The notes under the pieces: model-generated
What the model saw: the letters and a program-made list of their open reading frames with translations, nothing else
What the model was told of the DNA's origin: nothing
The model's database searches: none
Assembly: GCA_049322695.1 (NCBI GenBank)
Contig: JBMORW010000064.1
Span: 62,001 to 126,000 of the forward strand
Direction of reading: 5' to 3'
From: CALGKJ01 sp049322695
GTDB lineage: Bacteria; Bacillota; Clostridia; Lutisporales; Lutisporaceae
Length of the DNA: 64,000 bases
Shown here: piece by piece, positions 8,203 to 16,088 of the stretch
How the letters are laid out: each line of letters begins with the position of its first letter
Numbering within the stretch: the first letter of the stretch is position 1
Made by a program: the position numbers and the translations under genes

Positions 8203-9165
8203 ATGAATATTGGAAATGTAAAAATTGAAAACAACGTCTTTCTTGCTCCTATGGCTGGGGTTACGGATATGGCTTACCGGATATTGTGCAGGAGGATGGG
8301 CTGCGGGCTGACCTATACTGAAATGGTCAGTGCAAAAGGCATGCACTATAAGAGCCAGAATACTGCCGAGCTTTTAGAGCTTGCAGATATAGAAAAGCCC
8401 TCTGCTGTGCAGATTTTTGGAAGTGATCCTGATATACTGGCAGAGACTGCGAAAAAAGTTGAGGCCAGAGGGGCAGATATTATAGATATAAACATGGGCT
8501 GTCCTACACCCAAGATTGTAAAGAATGGTGATGGCTCAGCTCTTATGCTCAAGCCATACCTTGTTGAAGAAATAGTAAAAAAGGTATCAAGTGCAGTAAA
8601 GGTACCTGTTACGGTAAAAATAAGAAAGGGCTGGGACGAAAGCTCCATAAATGCCGTTGAAATAGCCGGATTAGCTGCAAAATCAGGCGCTTCTGCAGTA
8701 ACTGTACATGGCAGGACAAGAGAACAGTTTTACAGCGGTAAAGCGGATTGGAATATTATTAAGAAAGTCAAGGATAATCTTTCTGTTCCCGTAATAGGAA
8801 ATGGTGATGTTTTTTCACCTGAGGATGCAAAGAGAATGCTGGAGGAAACAGGCTGCGACGCTGTCATGATAGCCAGAGGTGCCGAGGGAAATCCCTGGAT
8901 ATTCAGAAGAACTATAGAATACCTCAAATCAGGCATACTACTGCCGGAGCCATCTTATGAGGAAAGAATCAGTACTATAATAGAGCACCTGCATCTGGCA
9001 GCCAGCTTCAAGGGTGAAAGCACAAGCGTGAAAGAGATGAGAAAGCACGCTGCCTGGTATCTGAAAGGCATGCCTAACTCTTCACACGTGAAGGTGGAAA
9101 TAAATAAGCTTACCAAGGTGGAGGAGATAGAGAAGCTGCTGGGGGAGTATAAGGAGTCCATATAA
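8203..9165 (+). CDS. dusB: tRNA-dihydrouridine synthase DusB
   Basis: This 320-residue FMN-dependent TIM-barrel enzyme reduces uridines in tRNA D-loops with NADPH. Diagnostic motifs are APMAGVTDMAYR at the start, DINMGCPTPKIVK with the catalytic Cys near residue 100, VTVHGRTREQFYSG and the FMN-phosphate segment VMIARGAEGNPW. Length is typical of the Clostridia DusB group. A GGTGA site precedes ATG 8203. It is convergent with aspS; the intervening bases hold a palindromic repeat. Confidence 0.95.
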   Translation: MNIGNVKIENNVFLAPMAGVTDMAYRILCRRMGCGLTYTEMVSAKGMHYKSQNTAELLELADIEKPSAVQIFGSDPDILAETAKKVEARGADIIDINMGCPTPKIVKNGDGSALMLKPYLVEEIVKKVSSAVKVPVTVKIRKGWDESSINAVEIAGLAAKSGASAVTVHGRTREQFYSGKADWNIIKKVKDNLSVPVIGNGDVFSPEDAKRMLEETGCDAVMIARGAEGNPWIFRRTIEYLKSGILLPEPSYEERISTIIEHLHLAASFKGESTSVKEMRKHAAWYLKGMPNSSHVKVEINKLTKVEEIEKLLGEYKESI

Positions 9166-9167
9166 CT

Positions 9168-9270
9168 AATGGTTACGAGTTGCGAGTGTATAGGAGGGGC
9201 TTCGAAGCCCCGCTTAATCTCAAAACCCGCAACTCGTCCGCTTAGTATAAGCGGTACTCGCAACCGTAAG
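9168..9270. repeat. Intergenic palindromic repeat, GAGTTGCGAGT family B
   Basis: GGTTACGAGTTGCGAGTG on the left is echoed in inverted form by GCGGTACTCGCAACCG on the right. Internal perfect hairpins GGGGCTTCGAAGCCCC and CGCTTAGTATAAGCG are present. The latter also occurs in the copy at 18,952-19,046; a further relative lies at 25,401-25,525. It sits between convergent genes and may double as a terminator. Confidence 0.6.
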
Positions 9271-9278
9271 GCTTCGCC

Positions 9279-10568
9279 TTATGGCTTTATCCTGTTTCTA
9301 TCTCTTGGAAACAGCGTCGCCTCTCTTACGTTTTTAAAGCCTAGAAGCTGAGCTGTCAGCCTTTCAAGTCCGATTGCAAAGCCTCCGTGGGGGGGCATAC
9401 CGTATTTGAAAACATCCAGATAGCCTGTATAGCAGTCAGGGTTAAGGCCTCTTTGGGATATTGAAGACTTTAGCTGCTCGTAGCTGTGAATTCTCTGACC
9501 GCCTGTAGTAATTTCAAGGCCTCTGAAAATAAGGTCAAAGCTGTGAGTCAGCTCATTCTCTGCCGGCATGGTGTACATAGGTCGCTTAGCCCTGGGATAA
9601 TGGGTAAGGAACACAAATTCACTTCCATGCTTCTCATATGCGTAGCTTGATATCAATCTCTCACCTTCAGGGTCAATATCTGAAGTTAAATCCATCTTGC
9701 CATATACCTTTTTAAGTATATGTAATGCTTCGGGCAGGGGTATGCAGGGTATTTCATCCTTTATATCAGGAAGCAGTATCTGCAGCAGCTCCAGTTCTCC
9801 ATTACATTCTTCCTTAAGCTGCTTTAACATGTACTTAAGCAGTGCAGTCTCAAGCCGTATCAGATCATATTCATCTTCAATAAATCCCATTTCTACGTCC
9901 AGACTTACATATTCATTCAGATGTCTGTTTGTATCATGGCTTTCAGCCCTATATACATGGCCAATCTCAAATACTCTTTCATAGCCTGCTCCCACAAGCA
10001 TTTGCTTATAAAACTGAGGACTTTGAGCAAGATACGCCTTAGAATCAAAGTATTTTATTTCAAATACCTCTGTACCTCCTTCAGTACCCTCTGAAACAAT
10101 TTTTGATGTATATACCTGTGTAAAGCCGTTATTTTTGAGATAGTCTGCAAAAGCCTGTGATAATACTGCCTGAAGCTTGAATACAGCATTTACCTTGGGA
10201 TTCCTGAGGCTAAGCACTCTGTTGTTTAATATGGTATCCAGACTGGCCTCCAGTTCATTTTTATTGATTTCTATGGGCAGATCATATTCAACCGCTGATA
10301 TTACCTTTATTTCGGTTACAGATACCTCCAGGCTCAAGACTGTCTTTTCATTTGGCTTTACCTCACCGATAATTTCAATTACACTCTCAAGCTTTAGTCC
10401 TTTGACACTCACTACAGCCGTCTCAGCAATACACTGCACCATTCCTGTTCTGTCGCGCAGTATCAAAAATGCTATTTTGCCCAACTCTCTTATTCTGTGC
10501 AGCCAGCCTTGAAGCTTTACATGCTGCCCAATATTCCTGTTAAGCTCGTTTATCATTGTTCTTTTCAT
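9279..10568 (-). CDS. aspS: Aspartyl-tRNA synthetase, archaeal/eukaryotic type
   Basis: This 429-residue class II synthetase charges tRNA-Asp. The N-terminal OB-fold anticodon domain begins with GQHVKLQGWLHRIRELGK. The catalytic core has motif 2 around FEIGHVYRAESHDTNRHLNEY and motif 3 in HGGFAIGLERL. It lacks the large GAD insertion of bacterial AspRS, so it belongs to the shorter archaeal type, often non-discriminating (also charging tRNA-Asn). The start at 10,568 follows GGAGG. A T-box leader precedes it, implying control by uncharged tRNA. Confidence 0.94.
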   Translation of the reverse strand: MKRTMINELNRNIGQHVKLQGWLHRIRELGKIAFLILRDRTGMVQCIAETAVVSVKGLKLESVIEIIGEVKPNEKTVLSLEVSVTEIKVISAVEYDLPIEINKNELEASLDTILNNRVLSLRNPKVNAVFKLQAVLSQAFADYLKNNGFTQVYTSKIVSEGTEGGTEVFEIKYFDSKAYLAQSPQFYKQMLVGAGYERVFEIGHVYRAESHDTNRHLNEYVSLDVEMGFIEDEYDLIRLETALLKYMLKQLKEECNGELELLQILLPDIKDEIPCIPLPEALHILKKVYGKMDLTSDIDPEGERLISSYAYEKHGSEFVFLTHYPRAKRPMYTMPAENELTHSFDLIFRGLEITTGGQRIHSYEQLKSSISQRGLNPDCYTGYLDVFKYGMPPHGGFAIGLERLTAQLLGFKNVREATLFPRDRNRIKP

Positions 10569-10656
10569 ATAATACCTCCATACAGATAAAATTTTGTGAG
10601 TCTTTCAGTATATGCAGCCTTACATCTCCCTCCTGCATTCCGGACTGCAGACGAGA

Positions 10657-10691
10657 TAAAAAATAAAAAATCCATCCCATGTAGGGACGGA
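10657..10691 (-). terminator. T-box attenuator terminator
   Basis: TCCGTCCC and GGGATGGA, separated by TACAT, form the stem on the minus strand and are followed by a run of about six U residues and a second U tract. It competes with the antiterminator that uses the T-box bases just upstream. Confidence 0.85.
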
Positions 10692-10990
10692 AGGATCCGC
10701 GTTGCCACCCTGATTAACCTGTCGACAAAATCAAGTAATAGAGCATATACAATAAAAAATGCTCACTCCCAAAAGGAGCGAGCATAAGTTACTCACGGTA
10801 CCATCCTACTTAACCTGTCAAACAGGCACTCAAATCCCTGTAACGGGGGAAACCGTCATGTCCTAGCGTTTAACGTTCAGACAAACAACTCCGGGATGTC
10901 CTTCGACAATATGCTGCTGTTCAGGCTCTCACCAACCCTGATTCGCTTTCAGAGCAAAACTGGCTACTCTTCCCATCAACGTCTGTTATT
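10657..10990 (-). promoter_or_regulatory. T-box riboswitch leader of aspS
   Basis: On the minus strand the conserved T-box AGGGTGGCAACGCGG lies at 10,711-10,697, followed by the terminator hairpin (10,691-10,671) and a U-rich tail. Stem I elements are visible nearer 10,990, including GAAGAGTAGC. The segment GAAGGACATCCCGG suggests a GAC (Asp) specifier at 10,900-10,898. A further strong hairpin with an ATTTTTTATT tail, about 10,790-10,750, lies between Stem I and the antiterminator. Uncharged tRNA would stabilise the antiterminator and allow aspS transcription. Confidence 0.92.
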
Positions 10991-11010
10991 TATAATAGTT
11001 TTATTTGTAA

Positions 11011-11038
11011 TTATATTGACCTAATTTCATTTTGTCAA
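11011..11038 (-). promoter_or_regulatory. Probable promoter of the aspS T-box transcript
   Basis: On the minus strand a consensus TTGACA (-35, 11,038-11,033) is followed after 16 bases by ATATAA (-10, 11,016-11,011). Transcription would begin just upstream of the T-box Stem I. Confidence 0.55.
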
Positions 11039-11222
11039 TATATTATGTATTGAAAGGCAATACTATGTATATATATATTTATACAGTTTCTATCAGAAAA
11101 GGATAAATCTGAACAGTAATAATATTTTTTTATATTGTGTAATAATATTTAAAGTATTAAAATAAATATGTGTACAATGTGGTGTACAAAAAATGTATGA
11201 AAATGCATATGAGGTGTAATGT

Positions 11223-11747
11223 ATGGACCTTATAAGAATAGGAGATAAAGTATTAAGCAGGAAGAAAATCAACGAAGCCATTGATAATATTCTGACTCTC
11301 AGAGCACAGGGTATGTCTCAGGCTGATACTGGCGAGAAATTAAGTATTGAAAGAACCTTTATATCAAGACTTGAAGGTCTCGGTGAGGTAAGAAAAGGTC
11401 AGAGCATAGCAGCTGTAGGCTTTCCGATAAGAAATAAGGATGATGTCGAGAAAGTTCTGAAGAATTTTGGGGTAGACTATTACATGCTGCTTTCCGAAAA
11501 GGAGAGAAATGAATTTGCCTCTCAGGATTCCGGTTCTCAACTGATAAACAGACTTATGGAGCTCATAAACAAGTTCAGAAGCTTCGACACCGTAATAGTT
11601 ATGGCTTCTGATTACAGAATCAGAATCATAAAGGATATGCTTGATAATCAAATCATAGAAATAGATATAGGCAAATCTCCTTTAAAAGAAGATGTAACTG
11701 TGGACATCGATGTTTTGACAGAGATACTTAAAATATTGAAGGGGTAG
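11223..11747 (+). CDS. HTH-containing putative transcriptional regulator
   Basis: This 174-residue protein has an N-terminal helix-turn-helix, about residues 14-45 (AIDNILTLRAQGMSQ followed by LSIERTFISRLEGLG), and an alpha/beta C-terminal part with AAVGFPIRNKDDVEKVL and VIVMASDYRIRIIKDML. I do not recognise a named family for the C-terminal domain. ATG 11223 follows GAGGTG. It is separated by 5 bp from the next gene and is presumably co-expressed with it. A DNA-binding role is inferred from the HTH; target and ligand are unknown. Confidence 0.6.
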   Translation: MDLIRIGDKVLSRKKINEAIDNILTLRAQGMSQADTGEKLSIERTFISRLEGLGEVRKGQSIAAVGFPIRNKDDVEKVLKNFGVDYYMLLSEKERNEFASQDSGSQLINRLMELINKFRSFDTVIVMASDYRIRIIKDMLDNQIIEIDIGKSPLKEDVTVDIDVLTEILKILKG

Positions 11748-11752
11748 GAGAA

Positions 11753-12691
11753 ATGAAGCATATTGTCAGTATTAGCATAGGCTCCTCCAAAAGAAATCAC
11801 AGGATGGAGCTTGAAATCGCAGGAGAAAATTTCATTATAGAAAGAATAGGTACAGACGGAGATATACAAAAAGCAATAGCAATGGTGCAGGAACTGGATG
11901 GCAGGATTGATGCTTTTGGTATGGGTGGAATAGATGTATATCTGAATGCCGGCAAAAACAGATACAAGATAAAGGATGCAATGCCTATAAGAGAAGCAGC
12001 AAAGATTACACCAATGGTTGACGGCTCCGGGCTGAAGATTTCTCTGGAAAAGGAAGTGCCAAGGTTCATTGATGAAAATGTTGAAAGGCTTAATGGCAAG
12101 AAAGTGTTTGTTCTGCCTGCAATAGACAGGTACGCCATGGCAGAGGGCTTTGAAGCGCTTGGCTGTGAGCTTGTATTGGGAGATCTTATGGTGGCACTGG
12201 GAATCAATATTCCTATAAAGTCCTTAAAGACATTGGACAGAATAGCCAGCATATTTGCACCCATAGCCTGCAGGCTTCCCTTTGAAATGCTTTATCCTAC
12301 TGGAAAAGAGCAAAACAATGATTCTAACAAAGCAGGGAAGATTGATAAATATTTCGAGGAAGCAGATATTATTGCCGGAGATTTTCATTATATCAGGCAG
12401 TATATGCCTGCAAATATGCATGGAAAAATGATAGTGACAAATACTGTCACTCCGGATGACATAGCTTGGATGGAAAAATGCGGTATAAGCATATTGGTAA
12501 CTTCAACTCCTGACTTTGCAGGCCGTTCCTTTGGGACCAATGTCATTGAAGCGCTGCTTGTATCGTTGATAAAAAAGGATGTTGAAGCAATAACCTCCAA
12601 TGATTATCTTAAGGTACTTGAAGACATCAATTTCAAGCCAAGAGTTGTTTATCTCAATAAGCAGATTAATGAGCTGGCAGCAGATATGTAA
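11753..12691 (+). CDS. Conserved protein resembling those annotated quinate/shikimate 5-dehydrogenase-like
   Basis: This 312-residue protein has no shikimate-dehydrogenase signature that I can verify. It contains GRIDAFGMGGIDVYLNAGK early, VFVLPAIDRYAMAEGFEALG in the middle and SILVTSTPDFAGRSFGTNV late. The middle and late parts look like alternating Rossmann-type strands and helices. Similar proteins in Clostridia carry a quinate dehydrogenase label in public annotation, from memory and not checked. It is coupled to the HTH gene upstream and ends in a strong hairpin terminator. Function is left open. Confidence 0.5.
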   Translation: MKHIVSISIGSSKRNHRMELEIAGENFIIERIGTDGDIQKAIAMVQELDGRIDAFGMGGIDVYLNAGKNRYKIKDAMPIREAAKITPMVDGSGLKISLEKEVPRFIDENVERLNGKKVFVLPAIDRYAMAEGFEALGCELVLGDLMVALGINIPIKSLKTLDRIASIFAPIACRLPFEMLYPTGKEQNNDSNKAGKIDKYFEEADIIAGDFHYIRQYMPANMHGKMIVTNTVTPDDIAWMEKCGISILVTSTPDFAGRSFGTNVIEALLVSLIKKDVEAITSNDYLKVLEDINFKPRVVYLNKQINELAADM

Positions 12692-12702
12692 GAGCTATGA
12701 AA

Positions 12703-12734
12703 AACCATGAGGGCAACCTCGTGGTTATTTATTT
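12703..12734 (+). terminator. Intrinsic terminator
   Basis: AACCATGAGG pairs with CCTCGTGGTT around a GCAA tetraloop, followed by ATTTATTT. It closes the two-gene unit 11,223-12,691. Confidence 0.8.
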
Positions 12735-12780
12735 GTCATAATCGGCATATGCATAATGTAAAACACATTTGGAGATGCAT

Positions 12781-13611
12781 ATGGATATGGTTCATAGAAG
12801 TGCAGGTATTATGCTCAGCAGTAAAGTAACAGGTCTTTTAGGTTTTTTTGCACTGCCTAAGATTGTCTATATACTGAATTTTGATTTTAGGGATCAAAAT
12901 TACTCAATTTTTCTGATAGAATATCCGATATTAAATGAGAGGAAAAACAGCAAGAAGAGACTGATGTGTCTCAGAAAGCTGCTTAGTGAAAACAGAATAG
13001 AGCTGATTATGTCAAAGGATAAAATACTGTGTGACGAGCTGCACCTGAAAAAGAATGAATTCTTGGAAGAGGCTGTTGCTTTCAAAAAGTATGCTGCTGT
13101 CCGGAAGCTGTGTGAACAGACCAGTAGAAAGCTTACAAGAGGGAGCTTTGGCTTCCTTGTTGCACAATACAACCTGAAGCTGCTGGATGTAATATCTGAT
13201 GACGCCTCAAATGTAATGCTGTATGAAGCAAAGGAGCTGGACAAAAAAACCAAAAACAAAATTTTCAGCGAGTTTATGGAGAAAAAGGGTATTTCCATAG
13301 TATTTAGTGGAGATGCTCAAAAGGTCATTGAAAGCTCCGACATTTTAATTGTTGATGACAAACTGGACCTTAGCAGCTACGAACATCAACTGGAGAATAA
13401 GACTATAATCAGTGAAAAAGCGGCACTGGGGTCTGCAGAAAGCATTACTGACATATTTATGTGGTTTGACGGGAAATGTGGGAATGAACAAAAAGCTGTT
13501 ATTGAGCAGTATAACGATGAGTTGATTGCTATTATCAGATTTTTTAATAAAGATTTACATTATTGTGACTTTGTAAGCTGTTTTCCAATAGTTGATTACA
13601 GAGTGGAGTAA
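12781..13611 (+). CDS. Hypothetical protein
   Basis: I do not recognise this protein of about 276 residues. It is charged and mostly soluble, with a hydrophobic patch near residues 15-40 (LLGFFALPKIVYILNF). The C-terminal half includes SIVFSGDAQKVIESSDILIVDDK and KAALGSAESITDIFMWFDG, a pattern suggestive of an alpha/beta fold. ATG 12781 is preferred because GGAG lies 6 bases upstream; in-frame TTG 12769 and ATG 12775 are poorly placed. It stands alone between two terminators. Confidence 0.55.
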   Translation: MDMVHRSAGIMLSSKVTGLLGFFALPKIVYILNFDFRDQNYSIFLIEYPILNERKNSKKRLMCLRKLLSENRIELIMSKDKILCDELHLKKNEFLEEAVAFKKYAAVRKLCEQTSRKLTRGSFGFLVAQYNLKLLDVISDDASNVMLYEAKELDKKTKNKIFSEFMEKKGISIVFSGDAQKVIESSDILIVDDKLDLSSYEHQLENKTIISEKAALGSAESITDIFMWFDGKCGNEQKAVIEQYNDELIAIIRFFNKDLHYCDFVSCFPIVDYRVE

Positions 13612-14007
13612 AAGGCATTGTTGACATAAGCTAAAAACGGCTGCCTGTGCAGTCATAGACTGCTGGAACGGCTGAACAGAGTAGATAAATGACACTTGAC
13701 ATTGCAGTAGTCCTACTTTATAATAGACAAATAAAGTCAGGAAATATTGGAAATGCACTGTAGAGCTATCAAATTATCTACAGTGTTTCTGTTAAAGCAC
13801 TGATAAATTGACAGAGTAACACAGCGTATAGTTTTGAATTAAACGGTTATAATGGTATATGCTATTCAGCATAACAATATATAACGGAATAAAATTATAA
13901 ACAGCACACATATTATCAATAAACAAGGAGAAACATTGATGATTATTATGCTGTAAAGGTTAAATAGCAAATTTTCAATAAAACAAAAAGTCGGGAGGCG
14001 AGCGGTT
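13612..14007. other. Intergenic region before greA
   Basis: These 396 bases hold a hairpin terminator at 13,756-13,790 and AT-rich sequence suitable for a promoter before greA. I see no convincing gene. Confidence 0.5.
13756..13790 (+). terminator. Hairpin, probable terminator
   Basis: CACTGTAG (13,756-13,763) pairs with CTACAGTG (13,778-13,785), followed by TTTCTGTT. Confidence 0.55.
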
Positions 14008-14481
14008 GTGAGTAAAGAAAACATACTTACACTTGAAGGTTTGGCAAAGCTTGAGGAGGAATTGGACCATTTAAAAAGCACTCGTAGGTCAGAGGTAGCT
14101 TTAAGAATCAAGCAGGCTCTTGCTTTTGGTGATATATCCGAAAACTCAGAGTATGATGAAGCCAAGAATGAGCAGGCATTCGTTGAAGGCAGGATAGCAC
14201 AAATCGAGAATATATTAAGAACAGCAAAGGTTATAGATGAGGATGATATAAAAACTGATATGGTCAGTGTCGGCTCAAAGGTGCTGCTTAAGGACATAGA
14301 GTTCAATGACGAGGTAGAGTACGTTATAGTAGGCTCTGCTGAAGCAGATCCGATCAACCTTAAGATTTCAAATGAGTCACCGGTAGGCAAGGCTTTAATA
14401 GGCAAAGCTGTAGGCAGTGTAGTGGATATAATAGTCCCTGACGGTGTCATAAAATATGAAATTCTGGAGATAAGAAAATAG
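14008..14481 (+). CDS. greA: Transcription elongation factor GreA
   Basis: This 157-residue factor rescues backtracked RNA polymerase by stimulating transcript cleavage. The N-terminal coiled coil contains GLAKLEEELDHLK and the tip acidic motif GDISENSEYDEAK near residue 45, which supplies the catalytic Asp/Glu pair. The C-terminal FKBP-like domain includes ISNESPVGKALIGKAVG. Length is standard. The start is GTG 14008 after GGGAGG. It precedes lysS by 11 bp, a common arrangement in Firmicutes. Confidence 0.97.
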   Translation: MSKENILTLEGLAKLEEELDHLKSTRRSEVALRIKQALAFGDISENSEYDEAKNEQAFVEGRIAQIENILRTAKVIDEDDIKTDMVSVGSKVLLKDIEFNDEVEYVIVGSAEADPINLKISNESPVGKALIGKAVGSVVDIIVPDGVIKYEILEIRK

Positions 14482-14492
14482 GGGGAAGCATT

Positions 14493-15983
14493 ATGACAAA
14501 TGACGAGCTCAATTTGAGCGAACAACAGCAGATAAGAAGAGAGAAGCTGGAAAAGCTTAAAGAGATGGGTAAAAACCCTTTCGAAATTTTGAAATATGAT
14601 GTAACTCACCATACCAGCGATATAAAGGATAACTTTGAAGAAATGGAAGGTAAGGATGTATCAATTGCCGGCAGAATAATGTCCTTCAGAGATATGGGCA
14701 AAGCATCCTTCTGTGATATTCAGGATAGAAACGGCAGATTGCAGACATATATAAAGCAGGATGAAATAGGCGAAAGCGAATATGAAATCTTTAAAACCTA
14801 TGATATAGGTGATATAGTCGGTATAAAGGGCTATGTCTTCAGAACCAGGAGAGGAGAGATTTCCGTCCATGTAAAGGAGATCAAGCTTCTCTGCAAATCA
14901 CTTCAGCCTTTGCCTGAGAAATGGCATGGACTGAAGGATCCTGACCTGAGATACAGACAGAGATATGTTGACCTTATAGTTAATCCTGAAGTTAGAGATA
15001 CTTTCATAAAGAGAACAAAAATAATTGCGGGCATAAGAAGATTTCTGGATGAAAGAGGATATCTGGAGGTTGAGACTCCAATATTGTCAACTATCGCCAG
15101 CGGTGCAGCCGCAAGACCGTTTTTGACGCACAGCAATGCACTGAACATAGACCTGTACCTTAGAATAGCTACGGAGCTATATTTAAAAAGACTTATAGTC
15201 GGCGGCTTTGAGAAGGTATATGACATGGGCAAGAACTTCAGAAATGAAGGAATTGATATTAGACACAACCCGGAATTTACTATGATAGAGCTTTATGAAG
15301 CCTATACCGATTATCACGGTATGATGGAGCTTATGGAAAACATGATATCCAGGGTATGCTATGAGGTTAACGGAACTACCAAGGTAGTTTATCAGGGAAC
15401 GGAAATAGATTTTGCTCCCCCTTGGAGAAGACTCACAATGGTAGATGCTGTTAAAGAGTATGCAGGTGTGGACTTCAATGAAATAAAGAGTGATGAAGAG
15501 GCAAGAGAAGTTGCCGTTAGGCTGAAGGTATTGGATGAGCTTAAGAAAAAGCTTAAGGACTGTACTAAGGGTGATATACTTAATGCATGCTTTGAGGCAT
15601 ATGCAGAAAAGCATCTTATACAACCAACCTTCCTGATGGATTATCCGGTGGAAATCTCTCCCTTAACAAAGAAAAAGAATGATGATCCGACAATGACAGA
15701 AAGATTCGAAGCTTTTTGCTATGGAAGAGAAATAGGAAATGCATATTCAGAGCTTAACGATCCTATCGACCAGAGAGAAAGATTTGAGCAGCAGGCTAGA
15801 GAGAAAGAACTGGGCGATGATGAAGCCTATGCTATGGATGAAGATTTCATGAACTCACTTGAGATAGGTATGCCTCCTACAGGAGGTCTGGGAATAGGTA
15901 TTGACAGAATAGTAATGTTCCTGACTGATTCATACTCAATAAGAGATGTAATACTATTCCCGACAATGAAGCCAATAGTATAA
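14493..15983 (+). CDS. lysS: Lysyl-tRNA synthetase, class II
   Basis: This 496-residue class II synthetase charges tRNA-Lys. It has the OB-fold domain (VSIAGRIMSFRDMGKASF), motif 1 around FLDERGYLEVETPILS, motif 2 in YDMGKNFRNEGIDIRHNPEF and motif 3 in GLGIGIDRIVMFL. The AYTDYHGMM segment is typical of LysRS. Length is normal. It follows greA closely and ends in a strong terminator at 15,988, so greA-lysS is one unit. Confidence 0.97.
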   Translation: MTNDELNLSEQQQIRREKLEKLKEMGKNPFEILKYDVTHHTSDIKDNFEEMEGKDVSIAGRIMSFRDMGKASFCDIQDRNGRLQTYIKQDEIGESEYEIFKTYDIGDIVGIKGYVFRTRRGEISVHVKEIKLLCKSLQPLPEKWHGLKDPDLRYRQRYVDLIVNPEVRDTFIKRTKIIAGIRRFLDERGYLEVETPILSTIASGAAARPFLTHSNALNIDLYLRIATELYLKRLIVGGFEKVYDMGKNFRNEGIDIRHNPEFTMIELYEAYTDYHGMMELMENMISRVCYEVNGTTKVVYQGTEIDFAPPWRRLTMVDAVKEYAGVDFNEIKSDEEAREVAVRLKVLDELKKKLKDCTKGDILNACFEAYAEKHLIQPTFLMDYPVEISPLTKKKNDDPTMTERFEAFCYGREIGNAYSELNDPIDQRERFEQQAREKELGDDEAYAMDEDFMNSLEIGMPPTGGLGIGIDRIVMFLTDSYSIRDVILFPTMKPIV

Positions 15984-15987
15984 TATG

Positions 15988-16024
15988 AGCCTGATATCGA
16001 TTAATCGGTATCAGGCTTTGTTTT
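15988..16024 (+). terminator. Intrinsic terminator of greA-lysS
   Basis: AGCCTGATA pairs with TATCAGGCT around a partly self-complementary centre, followed by TTGTTTT. Confidence 0.85.
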
Positions 16025-16088
16025 AAGTACTATTGTAATAAAGCCGATATATTACATATAAATCTTTGATATGGGGAGGTGAGCGGCG

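Noticed and set aside
9169..9351. 60-codon frame after dusB
   Set aside because: It lies in a palindromic repeat and the antisense of aspS; an artefact of the repeat.
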